DNA of 64,000 nt from an uncultured Collinsella sp. GTDB taxonomy: Bacteria > Actinomycetota > Coriobacteriia > Coriobacteriales > Coriobacteriaceae. The DNA lies in the NCBI GenBank assembly GCA_934668345.1, contig CAKUNE010000004.1, forward strand, positions 1-64,000. Direction: 5' to 3'. Below the pieces are notes generated by a model. The model did no database searches, was not told the origin of the DNA, and was given only the letters and a program-made list of their open reading frames with translations. Positions 1-7,706 of the stretch are shown piece after piece (position 1 is the first letter of the stretch; each line of letters begins with the position of its first letter). The position numbers and the translations under genes were made by a program.

Positions 1-77
1 TGGTGCGGCGTATAGGATTCGAACCTATGACGTTCTGATTCGTAGTCAGACCCTCTATCCAGCTGAGGTAACGCCGC
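1..77 (-). tRNA. tRNA-Arg(ACG)
   Basis: Read on the minus strand the segment folds as a tRNA: a perfect 7-bp acceptor stem (GCGGCGT/ACGCCGC), discriminator A, encoded CCA (plus-strand tgg at 1-3), a T arm with GGTTCGAATCC, and an anticodon loop CTACGAA giving anticodon ACG. It is identical to the copy at 433-509. Anything further downstream lies outside the window. Confidence 0.96.
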
Positions 78-156
78 AACGCACGGATTATTATGCACGT
101 GACCCCTCGATGGGTCAAGCGACAATTTGGAAAAATTTTACGAAGTGATGATTAAG

Positions 157-452
157 ACGCTCGCGCCTCGACCGAGGTTCGAATCCATGCATCGTCCGCC
201 TAAAAGAAAAGCCCCCGTTGCCGGAGGCTTTCAATTTCAATTGGTGCGGCGTATAGGATTCCGCGCATCCGCTTCGCGGATCCGCACCGGCTTCGCCCGC
301 CTGCCGGCGCGCTCGCCCGCGGGCTAAAAACGCTCCGCGTTTTCTTTACGCCCGCGCCTCGACCGAGGTTCGAATCCATGCGGTGTTGCCATAAAAGAAA
401 AGCCCCCGTTGCCGGAGGCTTTCAATTTCAATTGGTGCGGCGTATAGGATTC
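157..452. repeat. Duplicated tRNA-Arg 3' end with inserted 86-bp core
   Basis: A near-perfect 105-bp direct repeat (157-261 and 348-452, offset 191) contains a T-arm-like segment (GGTTCGAATCCATGC), the tRNA-Arg terminator and the last part of tRNA-Arg, cut off in the T arm in the inner copy. Between the copies lies an 86-bp GC-rich core (262-347) with small palindromes (ATCCGC-ttc-GCGGAT and AAAACGC-tcc-GCGTTTT). Almost the same core occurs at the tRNA-Leu locus (about 5529-5615). No protein is encoded. It looks like a small repeat targeting tRNA 3' ends; the mechanism is unknown. Confidence 0.8.
389..420 (-). terminator. Terminator of tRNA-Arg
   Basis: On the minus strand AGCCTCCG-GCAA-CGGGGGCT forms an 8-bp stem followed by TTTTCTTTTAT, just after the tRNA-Arg at 433-509. 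A second copy of the same hairpin at 202-229 belongs to the duplicated segment. Confidence 0.8.
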
Positions 453-509
453 GAACCTATGACGTTCTGATTCGTAGTCAGACCCTCTATCCAGCTGAGG
501 TAACGCCGC
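433..509 (-). tRNA. tRNA-Arg(ACG), second copy
   Basis: Same sequence as the copy at 1-77: acceptor stem GCGGCGT/ACGCCGC, anticodon ACG, encoded CCA (433-435). It keeps its own terminator at 389-420. The two intact copies flank the duplicated 3'-end repeat, so the region may have arisen by tandem duplication of the tRNA or by repeat insertion. Confidence 0.96.
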
Positions 510-586
510 AGCGCAAGACATATAAAACCACTTTAGCTTATTGGAGTCAAGCACAATTTCAAACTTTTTTGTGGAACGCAGTCTTG

Positions 587-964
587 TCATGCTGCTCCGC
601 ATATACCGCCGTTCCCCGTACGATCGATTGTCTTTTCGATCACGTCAAACTTAGCATCAAGTTCCCTCAGAAGCGATCTCACCCGCTGGGCACAATCATA
701 ATCGGCAAACGAGATGCTCAACATGCGAGCAACCTGATTAGATGTCTGGACCCCATAGAAATGCTCTAGGGCCACAAGCCCCTCGTGCGCCACAAACGTC
801 TCAACCACATGAGGCGACTCCTCGTAGCACCATTGCGTCAACGGCCCCCCGCTCGTCTGTCGAACCACCAGGCCACCCATGTCAGACGGCTCACACGTTA
901 CAAGCAGGTACTCCCCGCCCTCGTCGCTCTCAAACAAAACCACCCGATCATCAAACAGCTCCAT
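587..964 (-). CDS. Hypothetical protein, 125 aa
   Basis: I do not recognise the family. The 125-residue product is soluble and acidic in its first half (MELFDDRVVLFESDEGGEY), with no signal peptide and no obvious membrane segment. A good ribosome site (AAAGGGG, about 4 nt before the ATG) and C/G-rich third positions support a real gene. It stands alone between tRNA-Arg and serS, both also on the minus strand. The C-terminal part (CAQRVRSLLRELDAKFDVIEKTI) may form a helix. It could be a small lineage-specific regulator or binding protein; nothing in the sequence decides. Confidence 0.65.
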   Translation of the reverse strand: MELFDDRVVLFESDEGGEYLLVTCEPSDMGGLVVRQTSGGPLTQWCYEESPHVVETFVAHEGLVALEHFYGVQTSNQVARMLSISFADYDCAQRVRSLLRELDAKFDVIEKTIDRTGNGGICGAA

Positions 965-1084
965 CGCATCCCCTTTCTCTCGCTCTTATCTAGTAAAAGC
1001 ATAGCAGGTAGATGACTGTATACAGAACATTTGTTCGTGTGTTTTCTATTGAGCTGTCCGCACGGCATGGTATGGACCTGCGCA

Positions 1085-1113
1085 CAAAATAGGGCGCCCC
1101 CGAAGGAGCGCCC
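1085..1113 (-). terminator. Terminator after serS
   Basis: On the minus strand AGGGCGC and its partner around CTCCTTCGGG make a GC-rich stem (plus 1091-1113) followed by TATTTTG, 25 nt after the serS stop codon. Confidence 0.75.
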
Positions 1114-1137
1114 TTGCATATCGCCTATGCAGCCAAG

Positions 1138-2421
1138 TTACGCGACCGGCTCGATCTTCTCGAGGCCGCCCATGTAGGGACGCAGGACCTCGGGGATCGT
1201 GATGGTGCCGTCGGCGTTCTGGTAGTTCTCCAGAATGGCAGCCATGGTACGACCGGCCGGCAGGCCGGAACCGTTAAGGGTGTGCAGGTAGCGCGAACCC
1301 TTGAAGTTCTCGGGGTCGCGATACTTGATGTTGGCGCGGCGAGCCTGGAAGTCACCGCAGTTGGAGCAGGAGCTGATCTCCTTGTAGGCGTTGTAGCTCG
1401 GCAGCCAGACCTCGACGTCGTAGGTCTGACGGGCAGAGAAGCCCAGGTCGCCGGTGCACAGGCTAATCACGCGATACGGAAGACCCAGCTGCTGCAGCAG
1501 GTACTCGGCCTCGGCGGTCATGCTCTCGAGCTCCTCGTCGGACTCCTCCGGCTTGGCAAACTTGACCATCTCGACCTTGTCGAACTCGTGCTGACGGATG
1601 ATGCCGCGGGTGTCGCGACCGGCGGAACCGGCCTCCTCGCGGAAGCAGGGGGTGAAGGCGGTGTAGCGGCGCGGCAGGGTATCGGCGTCGAGGACCTCAC
1701 CGGCGTGCAGGTTGGTGAGCACGACCTCGGCGGTGGGGATCAGGAAGTTGTCGCCCGAGACGTGATAGGCGTCGTCCTCGAACTTGGGCAGCTGGCCCGT
1801 GCCGAACATGGTCTGACGCTTGACGACGATGGGCGGCCACCACTCCTTAAAACCACGGCTGGTGTGCGTATCGAGGAAGAAGTTGATGAGGGCGCGCTCA
1901 AGACGGGCGCCGGCGCCACCGAGAACGGTGAAGCGGCTGCCGGAGAGCTTGTTGCCGCGCTCGAAGTCGAGGATGTCGAGGTCGGTGCCCAGATCCCAAT
2001 GCGGCTTAAAGTCGAAGTCGAACTCGCGCGGGGTGCCCCAACGACGGCGCTCGATGTTCTCGTCCTCGTCCTTGCCGTACGGCGTGGCCTCGCAAGGAAT
2101 GTTGGGCAGGTGAGCCATAAAGTCGTACTGCTCCTGCTCGAGAGCAGTGCGGCGCTCGGCCAGACCGTCAATTTTCTCGTTGACGGCGCGCACGGCCTCT
2201 TTGGCGGCCTCGGCCTCGTCCTTCTTGCCCTCCTTCATCAGGGCGCCGATCTTCTTGGACTCGGCATTGCGCGTGGCTTGAAGTTCCTCAACCTCAGTGA
2301 TGACGGCACGACGCTCGTCGTCGAGCTCAAAGAACTTCTCGCGATCCCAAGACGTCTGGCGGTTAGCCATGGCGACATCGATGGCATCGGGGTTCTCGCG
2401 AACAAACTTGATATCAAGCAT
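1138..2421 (-). CDS. serS: Seryl-tRNA synthetase
   Basis: Charges tRNA-Ser with serine in the cytoplasm. The 427-residue length is normal. The N-terminal about 100 residues form the typical long coiled-coil arm (charged Glu/Lys/Arg stretches such as [20 protein letters not shown]), followed by the class II catalytic domain with motif 2 ([21 protein letters not shown], in part) and a C-terminal motif 3 region ([17 protein letters not shown]). I chose the ATG at 2419-2421, preceded by GGAGGA at 5-nt spacing, and not the upstream in-frame ATG, because SerS proteins start with MLDIKF-like sequences. No T-box leader is visible in the short upstream gap. It is divergent from the small membrane protein at 2533. 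Confidence 0.97.
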   Translation of the reverse strand: MLDIKFVRENPDAIDVAMANRQTSWDREKFFELDDERRAVITEVEELQATRNAESKKIGALMKEGKKDEAEAAKEAVRAVNEKIDGLAERRTALEQEQYDFMAHLPNIPCEATPYGKDEDENIERRRWGTPREFDFDFKPHWDLGTDLDILDFERGNKLSGSRFTVLGGAGARLERALINFFLDTHTSRGFKEWWPPIVVKRQTMFGTGQLPKFEDDAYHVSGDNFLIPTAEVVLTNLHAGEVLDADTLPRRYTAFTPCFREEAGSAGRDTRGIIRQHEFDKVEMVKFAKPEESDEELESMTAEAEYLLQQLGLPYRVISLCTGDLGFSARQTYDVEVWLPSYNAYKEISSCSNCGDFQARRANIKYRDPENFKGSRYLHTLNGSGLPAGRTMAAILENYQNADGTITIPEVLRPYMGGLEKIEPVA

Positions 2422-2532
2422 TAGATCCTCCGGCGATATACATTCCATTTAGGTTGCAACCTTGTACATGTATGGGCAAGTATATACTTATGAGCGTTTA
2501 CGACCCAACTCAACTACGCAAGAAGGCACCCA

Positions 2533-2706
2533 ATGGACGCAGTTTTTTCCTTTTTGTTTGGCACCCGCACCGGTTTTGCCATCCTTTTCGCCGGCGGCAT
2601 CCTGCTGTTTGCGATTATTGCCTTTGTAATGGAGAAGCGCACCCATAAGATGTATGTCGACCGCGGCCCCAAGTCCGAGGACGAAGAAGACAGCTTCTGG
2701 GACTAA
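2533..2706 (+). CDS. Small single-span membrane protein, 57 aa
   Basis: Encodes MDAVFSFLFGTRTGFAILFA and continues with one hydrophobic span (about residues 13-32) and a charged acidic tail (KSEDEEDSFWD). A ribosome site AGAAGG lies 7 nt before the ATG. The reading frame is closed by TAA at 2704-2706, inside a palindromic repeat. The topology is probably N-out, with the charged tail in the cytoplasm. I do not recognise the family. It lies divergent from serS and convergent with proC, and a shared terminator follows. Its size makes it easy to miss in automatic annotation. Confidence 0.7.
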   Translation: MDAVFSFLFGTRTGFAILFAGGILLFAIIAFVMEKRTHKMYVDRGPKSEDEEDSFWD

Positions 2707-2742
2707 CCTGCCAAAAAGGGACAGGTTTATTTTGGTCGGTTT
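2705..2742. repeat. REP-like hairpin repeat, copy 1
   Basis: AACCTGCCAAAA ... TTTTGGTCGGTT forms an imperfect hairpin whose loop carries GGGACAGGTTTA. It overlaps the stop codon of the small membrane protein gene. Related copies are at 2825-2865 and 54744-54782; all share CCTGCCAAAA and the word for GGGACAGGTTTATT in one orientation or the other. Confidence 0.7.
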
Positions 2743-2758
2743 TATCTGGGCAAACGCA

Positions 2759-2805
2759 AGCGCCCCGCAACTGGAATTAAACCAGTTGCGGGGCGCTTTT
2801 CGCTA
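2759..2805. terminator. Bidirectional terminator between converging genes
   Basis: A perfect 15-bp stem (GCGCCCCGCAACTGG and its complement, loop AATTAAA) is followed by TTTTCG on the plus strand. It separates the small membrane gene (plus) from proC (minus). Confidence 0.85.
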
Positions 2806-2824
2806 AAAGGACAAAACAGCAGGA

Positions 2825-2865
2825 AAAACCTGCCAAAATAAACCTGTCCCTAAATAGCAGGTTTT
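2825..2865. repeat. REP-like hairpin repeat, copy 2
   Basis: AAAACCTGC ... GCAGGTTTT is a perfect 9-bp stem. The loop has CAAAATAAACCTGTCCC, which is identical to the repeat at 54751-54767. The repeat overlaps the proC stop codon (2864-2866). Confidence 0.75.
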
Positions 2866-3634
2866 ACTGGAGGGTTGCGTCGATTGCCTTGACCAGGGCG
2901 CTGCGCATGCCGGCGTCCTCGAGCGCGACGACGCCCTTGATGGTGGCACCGCCGGGCGAGCACACGGCATCCTTCATCGCTGCGGGATGCTGACCGGTTG
3001 CGAGCTGCAGCTTTGCCGTACCCAGCACCATCTGGCTCACAATGCGATAGGCATCGGCGCGCGGGATACCGTGCTTGACCGCCGCATCGCCCAGGGCCTC
3101 GATCGCCATGGCGACGAATGCCGGAGCGCAACCACCCACCGTGCCGCCCACAAACAGCAGGCTCGTATCGAGCTCGACGACAGCGCCAAGCTTACCGAGC
3201 AGGTCGAGCACAACAGCACGCTGCTCGCCGTTGAGCGTAGAGGACTTTTCGCAGGCGATGACACCCTCGCCCACCGAAACCGGCGTGTTGGGCACCGTCG
3301 AGATATGCGCGACGCCCGGCAGGACCTGCTCCCACTTGGCACTGTCCCAGGTCCAGGCAACCGACAGAACGACCTTTTTGGCAAGAGCATCCTTGAGCGG
3401 GGCGAATACCTTCTCAATCATGTACGGCTTGACCGCAGCGACCACGATATCGGATGCGGCGACAACCTCGGCGGCATCGTGGCAAGCGGCCATCCCGCGC
3501 GCCTCACAGCGCTCAACCAGTGCGTCGTAGCGACCCGCACAGGCGCACATGTCGCTCGCAGCTACACCGGCAGCGATCCAGCCATCAGCCATAGCGCTCG
3601 CCATATTGCCAAAACCGACAAATCCAATCTTCAT
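2864..3634 (-). CDS. proC: Pyrroline-5-carboxylate reductase
   Basis: Last step of proline synthesis: reduces 1-pyrroline-5-carboxylate to L-proline with NAD(P)H. The 256-aa product has an N-terminal Rossmann dinucleotide motif (MKIGFVGFGNMASAMADGW) and the conserved C-terminal signature region around VCSPGGATIKGVVALEDAGM. The start is the ATG at 3632-3634, because MKIGFVG is the usual beginning of ProC; an upstream ATG in the same frame adds eight unlike residues. AAAGGA lies about 11 nt upstream, a little far. It appears to be monocistronic and its stop codon sits in a REP-like hairpin. Confidence 0.95.
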   Translation of the reverse strand: MKIGFVGFGNMASAMADGWIAAGVAASDMCACAGRYDALVERCEARGMAACHDAAEVVAASDIVVAAVKPYMIEKVFAPLKDALAKKVVLSVAWTWDSAKWEQVLPGVAHISTVPNTPVSVGEGVIACEKSSTLNGEQRAVVLDLLGKLGAVVELDTSLLFVGGTVGGCAPAFVAMAIEALGDAAVKHGIPRADAYRIVSQMVLGTAKLQLATGQHPAAMKDAVCSPGGATIKGVVALEDAGMRSALVKAIDATLQ

Positions 3635-3707
3635 ATCACATAGTCCTTTCAGACACATTCCTCAGAACGAAAGGTATTGTCCCACGCTATTGTTTCGTAT
3701 TGCCGAC

Positions 3708-4178
3708 CTATTTGTGATACGGCTCGCCACGACTGATCTTGCAGGCACGGTAAATCTGCTCTAGCAGCACCACGCGCGCCAGGTTATGCGGCAAGGTAAT
3801 GCGTCCAAAGCTGAGCATCTCGTCGGCGCGGGCACGTACCTCATCACTCACGCCGTCCGAACCGCCGATTACAAAGGCAATGTCGCTGCTGCCTCGCAGC
3901 ATAAGATCGTCGAGCCTCGCCGAGAGCTCCTCACTCGAACGCTCCTTGCCCTCAATGGCCAGCAAGATCACATGCGCTCGAGACGGCAAGGCAGCAAGAA
4001 TCGCCGCCCCCTCCTTGTCACGCGCAGCATCCACACCGCCCGCCTTAGCCGGGTCGATATCGGCCACCTCGCGGATATCCACCTTGGCATAGGCACCCAG
4101 GCGCTTGGTGTACTCAGCGCACGCGTCCTTCCAAAAGCGCTCCTTGAGCTTACCAACACAAACGACGGTGTATTTCAC
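3708..4178 (-). CDS. rlmH: 23S rRNA pseudouridine-1915 N3-methyltransferase
   Basis: SPOUT-family methyltransferase that modifies pseudouridine 1915 in helix 69 of 23S rRNA using SAM. At 156 aa it has the standard size. It begins MKYTVVCVGKLKERFWKDAC, shows the SAM-binding glycine turn FVIGGSDGVSDEVRARAD (about residues 103-120) and ends with the hallmark C-terminus RGEPYHK. It follows the SPFH gene with a 6-nt gap and is probably cotranscribed with it. Confidence 0.97.
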   Translation of the reverse strand: MKYTVVCVGKLKERFWKDACAEYTKRLGAYAKVDIREVADIDPAKAGGVDAARDKEGAAILAALPSRAHVILLAIEGKERSSEELSARLDDLMLRGSSDIAFVIGGSDGVSDEVRARADEMLSFGRITLPHNLARVVLLEQIYRACKISRGEPYHK

Positions 4179-4184
4179 GCGCGC

Positions 4185-5123
4185 CTACTCCTTCGAATCG
4201 TTTTGAACTTTGCCGGCGGCCAGCATCTGCTCGAACATCGAGGCCGACTGCGAAAAGTCGCTCGGCAACACGACCGTCGAGTTTTTGCCCGTACGTGCGA
4301 ACTCCGTCATCATCTCGGTCCACTGCGTAAACATGAACAGCTGGTTGGCCTCATCGTTGCCAACGCCTGTCTCCTGGATAATCTCGAGCGAATCCTTGAT
4401 GCCCAGCGCGATGGCTTTGCGCTGGTTGGCGATGCCTTCGCCTGCCTTTTCCATCGCCTCGGCCTCGGCGGTCGCCTCGGTGACGCGCTTGATGCGGTCG
4501 GCCTCGGCGAGCTCCTGCGCGGCAGCGCGCTTGCGCTGGGCGGCGTTGATGTCGTTCATGGAGTTCTCAACCTCGGTCGGCAGTGCGATTTTGGTGATGA
4601 GCGTCGACACGAGGGTGAAGCCGTAGGCAGCCATCTGCTCGGAAACGGTAGCGTTGACATCCTTGGCGATGTCATCCTTCTTGGCAAAGACCTCATCGAG
4701 TGTGTAGACGGGGATGGAGGAGCGCAGGGCATCGGTGATGAAGTCGCGCATCTGGTCGACGGGCTCCTGCAGCATGTAGTAGCTCTTGTAGATGCCCGAA
4801 TCTGCCGGGCCGGCGCCCATGTCATAGCTCACGTGGTACTGAGCGGAGACCTCAAGGCCGATGGTCACGTTGTCCTGGGTCTTAACGTCGATGCCAAAAC
4901 CGTTTTTCATGGTGCGCAGACTCACCGTGGCGGCTTTGCGGTCGATCACGGGCACCTTCACGTGGAAGCCTGCGTTAACAATGCGGTTGAACTTACCCAA
5001 GCGCTCGATGATCACAGCGTGCTGCTGCTCAACGACGTAGCAGGCGTTGGGGAGCAGCAGCAACAGGATGATGATGGGAATCAAAAGGCTCGTAAGGGCG
5101 GCGATGATACCGGAAAACAGCAT
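4185..5123 (-). CDS. SPFH/Band 7 (stomatin-like) membrane protein
   Basis: A 312-aa protein with one N-terminal membrane helix (about residues 4-28: IIAALTSLLIPIIILLLLL) followed by a Band 7/SPFH domain (VVEQQHAVIIERLGKFNRI to about residue 220) and a helical Ala/Glu-rich region (AAQRKRAAAQELAEADRIKR). Such proteins form large ring or cage oligomers at membranes, often with quality-control proteases; no NfeD or FtsH partner is next to it here. Start ATG at 5121-5123 has GAGGAG at good spacing. It is upstream of rlmH in the same unit. Confidence 0.9.
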   Translation of the reverse strand: MLFSGIIAALTSLLIPIIILLLLLPNACYVVEQQHAVIIERLGKFNRIVNAGFHVKVPVIDRKAATVSLRTMKNGFGIDVKTQDNVTIGLEVSAQYHVSYDMGAGPADSGIYKSYYMLQEPVDQMRDFITDALRSSIPVYTLDEVFAKKDDIAKDVNATVSEQMAAYGFTLVSTLITKIALPTEVENSMNDINAAQRKRAAAQELAEADRIKRVTEATAEAEAMEKAGEGIANQRKAIALGIKDSLEIIQETGVGNDEANQLFMFTQWTEMMTEFARTGKNSTVVLPSDFSQSASMFEQMLAAGKVQNDSKE

Positions 5124-5201
5124 GGTCTCTCCTCTGATAGGCACACGTTGCCATTAGGATACCCGCACGAAGCAGCCACGTGCCACCAACAAGAGGACCC
5201 A

Positions 5202-5418
5202 TGGTCAAAAAAGGCCAAATATGAGTACTGTTACCAGTTTAGTAACAGCGTATTTGGGTCAAAATCGCCTCTTTGAACCCAAGGTCTATCGAAATTACTT
5301 CATTTTGTCTCAAGGTTGAGCCAAATTAGCGTACATCTGTTGCGTAAAATGAGCAAAAATGGCTTCGTGAAATGTCTCTATTTTCGTGACAGTACTCATA
5401 TTTGCCACTTTTTGACCA
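5202..5418. mobile_element. MITE-like element with about 32-bp terminal inverted repeats
   Basis: The two ends match as inverted repeats: left TGGTCAAAAA then CAAATATGAGTACTGT, right the reverse complement with only a few changes. The total length is 217 bp. An internal hairpin CTGTTAC...GTAACAG lies at 5228-5249. No open frame of interest is inside, and the element is more AT-rich than its surroundings. The element fills the gap between the SPFH gene and tRNA-Leu. No clear target duplication was seen. Confidence 0.65.
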
Positions 5419-5472
5419 CAGGGGTATCTACCGCGCAAAATCGATAGGTCAAATCTGCCAAAAACGGCCCGT

Positions 5473-5715
5473 AAAAGAGCTCCCATTGCTGGGAGCTCTT
5501 TCATTTAATGGTGCGGGCGAAAGGACGTCCGCGTATCCGCTTCGCGGATCCGCACCGGCATCGGCCGCCTGCCGGCGTCCTCGCCAGCTCGCTAAAAACG
5601 CTCCGCGTTTTCTTGACGCTCGCTCCTTCGCAGGTTCAAGTCCCTGCGATGGGCACATAACAAAAAAGCTCCCATTGCTGGGAGCTCTTTCATTTAATGG
5701 TGCGGGCGAAAGGAC
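5473..5715. repeat. Duplicated tRNA-Leu 3' end with 86-bp core
   Basis: Direct repeat 5473-5526 / 5662-5715 (offset 189) carrying the tRNA-Leu terminator hairpin (AGCTCCCATTGCTGGGAGCT) and the tRNA-Leu 3' end up to the T arm. Between the copies lies a GC-rich core (about 5529-5615) that closely matches 262-347 at tRNA-Arg, then a T-arm-like stretch CAGGTTCAAGTCCCTG. The layout is the same as at tRNA-Arg but with sequence from a different tRNA. Confidence 0.8.
5662..5690 (-). terminator. Terminator of tRNA-Leu
   Basis: On the minus strand AGAGCTCCCAGC ... GGGAGCT followed by TTTTTTG, directly after tRNA-Leu. The duplicate hairpin at 5478-5500 belongs to the repeat. Confidence 0.75.
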
Positions 5716-5784
5716 TTGAACCTTCATGGGGTTGCCCCCATACGGACCTGAACCGTACGCGTCTGCCAATTCCGCCACGCCCGC
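5698..5784 (-). tRNA. tRNA-Leu(CAG)
   Basis: An 87-nt class II tRNA on the minus strand: acceptor GCGGGCG/CGCCCGC, long variable arm (TGGGGGCAACCCCA), anticodon loop TTCAGGT giving CAG, T arm GGTTCAAGTCC, encoded CCA (5698-5700). Confidence 0.95.
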
Positions 5785-5827
5785 GTGCAGGAATTAGAAT
5801 AACGGAGCGCCACCGCGAACGCAAGAA

Positions 5828-6745
5828 CTATTTTTGAAAAAGTTTGCAGGCATTTTCCCAAGCGGCATGCGCGATTGTTTCGGCGTCCTCACCAGTGCGA
5901 TCGACACGGTCGTTAACCAGCGCGTTTGCCGTAATGGAGATCATTGCGGGCTCGCATTCAAGACCGCGGATGGGCTCCGGAGCCATATACGGGCAATCCG
6001 TCTCGAACAAAATGCGATCGAGTGGGGTTGCCGCAAATGCCTCGCGCACGTCGTCGTTGCGCTTAAAGGTGGCCGCACCACCATAGGCGATATAGCAGCC
6101 CAGCTCCACAAAGCGCCCCATCGTGGCGCGGTCCTCGCCAAAACAGTGCAGCACACAACCGGCCTGGGGCACGCCCACCTCACGAAGCACGTTGTACGCA
6201 TCCATATGCGAGGTGCGCTCCCCATCCGAGTCCTCGTGCCGCAGGTGCAACTCCACCGGCACATTGCAGCGCACGGCGACTTCGAGCTGACGTGCCATGC
6301 AATCAATCTGCACGCTGTGGGGCGCCGGCGTGATGTCGTCGTCGTAATCCATGTGGTAGTCCAGACCGATTTCGCCAATACCGGCGCACAAAGGGTCATC
6401 AAGCGCAGCAACAACCTGCGCGTGAACGTCGTCGGTATAGTCCGGCGCGCCATACGGATGCACGCCGGCAAGATACTTGATCTGCGGGATATCCTGCATC
6501 GGCAGAATCTCGCGCGTCAGCCAGTCGCTATAGTCCGTCACGCCGCGCTTATCGGCAATGGGATCGAAGACCGTCACCAACAGGTCGATGCCCGCCGCCT
6601 TGGCACGCACGAGTGTCTCGGGCACATCCTTGCCCCAGAACGAAAGCAGATGCGCATGTGTGTCGGCAAGCGGTGCCAAGGGCACGGGACAAGCAACCGT
6701 CTTCTTTTTCTTGGTAAACGTCACGCGGTCGGTATTAAGCGTCAT
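5828..6745 (-). CDS. tatD: TatD-family metal-dependent hydrolase (DNase)
   Basis: 305-aa TIM-barrel hydrolase of the TatD family, which acts as a metal-dependent 3'-5' exonuclease/DNase. Metal ligands are visible: ADTHAHL (HxH near residue 28), GEIGLDYH (Glu and His), LHLRHEDSD, a His in VLHCFGEDRATM, and FETDCPYMAPEP (the final Asp). The start at 6743-6745 overlaps the end of rsmA by 11 nt, which suggests translational coupling; a short basic insert (TKKKKTVACP) precedes the domain. The rsmA-tatD pairing is common in bacteria. Confidence 0.93.
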   Translation of the reverse strand: MTLNTDRVTFTKKKKTVACPVPLAPLADTHAHLLSFWGKDVPETLVRAKAAGIDLLVTVFDPIADKRGVTDYSDWLTREILPMQDIPQIKYLAGVHPYGAPDYTDDVHAQVVAALDDPLCAGIGEIGLDYHMDYDDDITPAPHSVQIDCMARQLEVAVRCNVPVELHLRHEDSDGERTSHMDAYNVLREVGVPQAGCVLHCFGEDRATMGRFVELGCYIAYGGAATFKRNDDVREAFAATPLDRILFETDCPYMAPEPIRGLECEPAMISITANALVNDRVDRTGEDAETIAHAAWENACKLFQK

Positions 6746-7595
6746 GGGAAAGCTCCCGAGCCAGGCGCACAAAGGCGGCGACGTCGAGCGTCTCGGCGCG
6801 CGTGGTGGGTGCGATACCGCAAGCCTCAAAGGCGGCATCGAGCACGTCCTTGGCAAAGCCGTTGGCGCTCATGGAATTGCGGATGGTCTTGCGGCGCTGG
6901 GCAAATGCAGCATCAATCACGCGGGCCACAAATTCGCGATCGAGCCCTTCGGGTACCACACCGTCAACACGGTCGATACGCACGACGGCCGAGTCCACGT
7001 GCGGCGCCGGCATAAAGCAACGCGGCGGCACCTCAAAGCGACCCGTCACCTGCGCATACAGGCCGAGCTTTGCCGTATAGCCGCCATAGGTCTTGTTGCC
7101 CGGCACTGCGGCAATGCGATCGGCAACCTCCTTTTGCACCATGACGACAGCGCGCTTAAGCGCGGGCATCGTCTGGAAGAACTGAAGGATGATCGTCGCC
7201 GCCACGTTATAGGGCAGATTCGCGACAAACACCGTGGGTTCACCACCGGCGGCCTGCTCAATCTGCTCCGGCGTCACCTTGAGCGCATCGCCCATGATAA
7301 AGCGGAAGTTGGCATAGTCGGCGGCGTGGGCATCGAGCACCGGCTCAAGCTCAGGATCGGCCTCAATCGACGTAACGCACGCCGCCTCCTGCAGCAGGGC
7401 CAACGTCAGCGTGCCGCAACCCGGGCCGACCTCGAGCACGCGCTCATCGCCCGCAAGCTCAGCGAGCTCACAGATACGTTCGATCACATGGTTGTCGATC
7501 AGGAAGTTTTGGCCCAGGCGATGCTTGGTCGCAAGGCCAAACTCCTCTAGCAGCTCCCTAGTTGCCGTGGGGTTTGCCAAAGGCGAAGTTGTCAT
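6735..7595 (-). CDS. rsmA: 16S rRNA adenine-1518/1519 dimethyltransferase
   Basis: Also called KsgA: dimethylates two adenines near the 3' end of 16S rRNA using SAM, a late step in 30S assembly. It has 286 aa. N-terminal HRLGQNFLID is the family signature; SAM motif LEVGPGCGTLT (about residue 57) and catalytic motif NLPYN (about residue 125) are intact, followed by a small helical C-terminal domain (QRRKTIRNSM). AAGGAGG lies 5 nt before the ATG. A terminator separates it from metG, so rsmA-tatD probably has its own promoter. Confidence 0.97.
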   Translation of the reverse strand: MTTSPLANPTATRELLEEFGLATKHRLGQNFLIDNHVIERICELAELAGDERVLEVGPGCGTLTLALLQEAACVTSIEADPELEPVLDAHAADYANFRFIMGDALKVTPEQIEQAAGGEPTVFVANLPYNVAATIILQFFQTMPALKRAVVMVQKEVADRIAAVPGNKTYGGYTAKLGLYAQVTGRFEVPPRCFMPAPHVDSAVVRIDRVDGVVPEGLDREFVARVIDAAFAQRRKTIRNSMSANGFAKDVLDAAFEACGIAPTTRAETLDVAAFVRLARELSHDA

Positions 7596-7627
7596 GGTTG
7601 CCTCCTTAACATGGTGGCTGCATCGTA

Positions 7628-7664
7628 AAGTAAAAGGGCATGGACCGTTGCGGCCATGCCCTTA
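7628..7664 (-). terminator. Terminator between metG and rsmA
   Basis: On the minus strand AAGGGCATGGCC-gcaac-GGTCCATGCCCTT forms a strong stem followed by TTACTTT, between the metG stop and the rsmA start. Confidence 0.85.
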
Positions 7665-7706
7665 CCGTTACACAGCAAATTGCCGATATGGCACTCGCGC
7701 GACGTC

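Noticed and set aside
324..602. Minus-strand frame through tRNA-Arg and repeat, and a similar one at 5449-5778
   Set aside because: These are translations of tRNA genes and their repeats (for example HGFEPRSRRG), not proteins.
1114..2424. Long plus-strand open frame opposite serS
   Set aside because: Shadow of serS in high-GC sequence; Val/Leu/Gly-rich with no family features, while the minus strand encodes clear SerS motifs.
2422..2532. T-box leader for serS
   Set aside because: The gap is too short, and no GGTGGNACCGCG core is present.
3786..5276. 496-codon plus-strand open frame
   Set aside because: Antisense shadow of rlmH and the SPFH gene; composition is atypical and it has no ribosome site.
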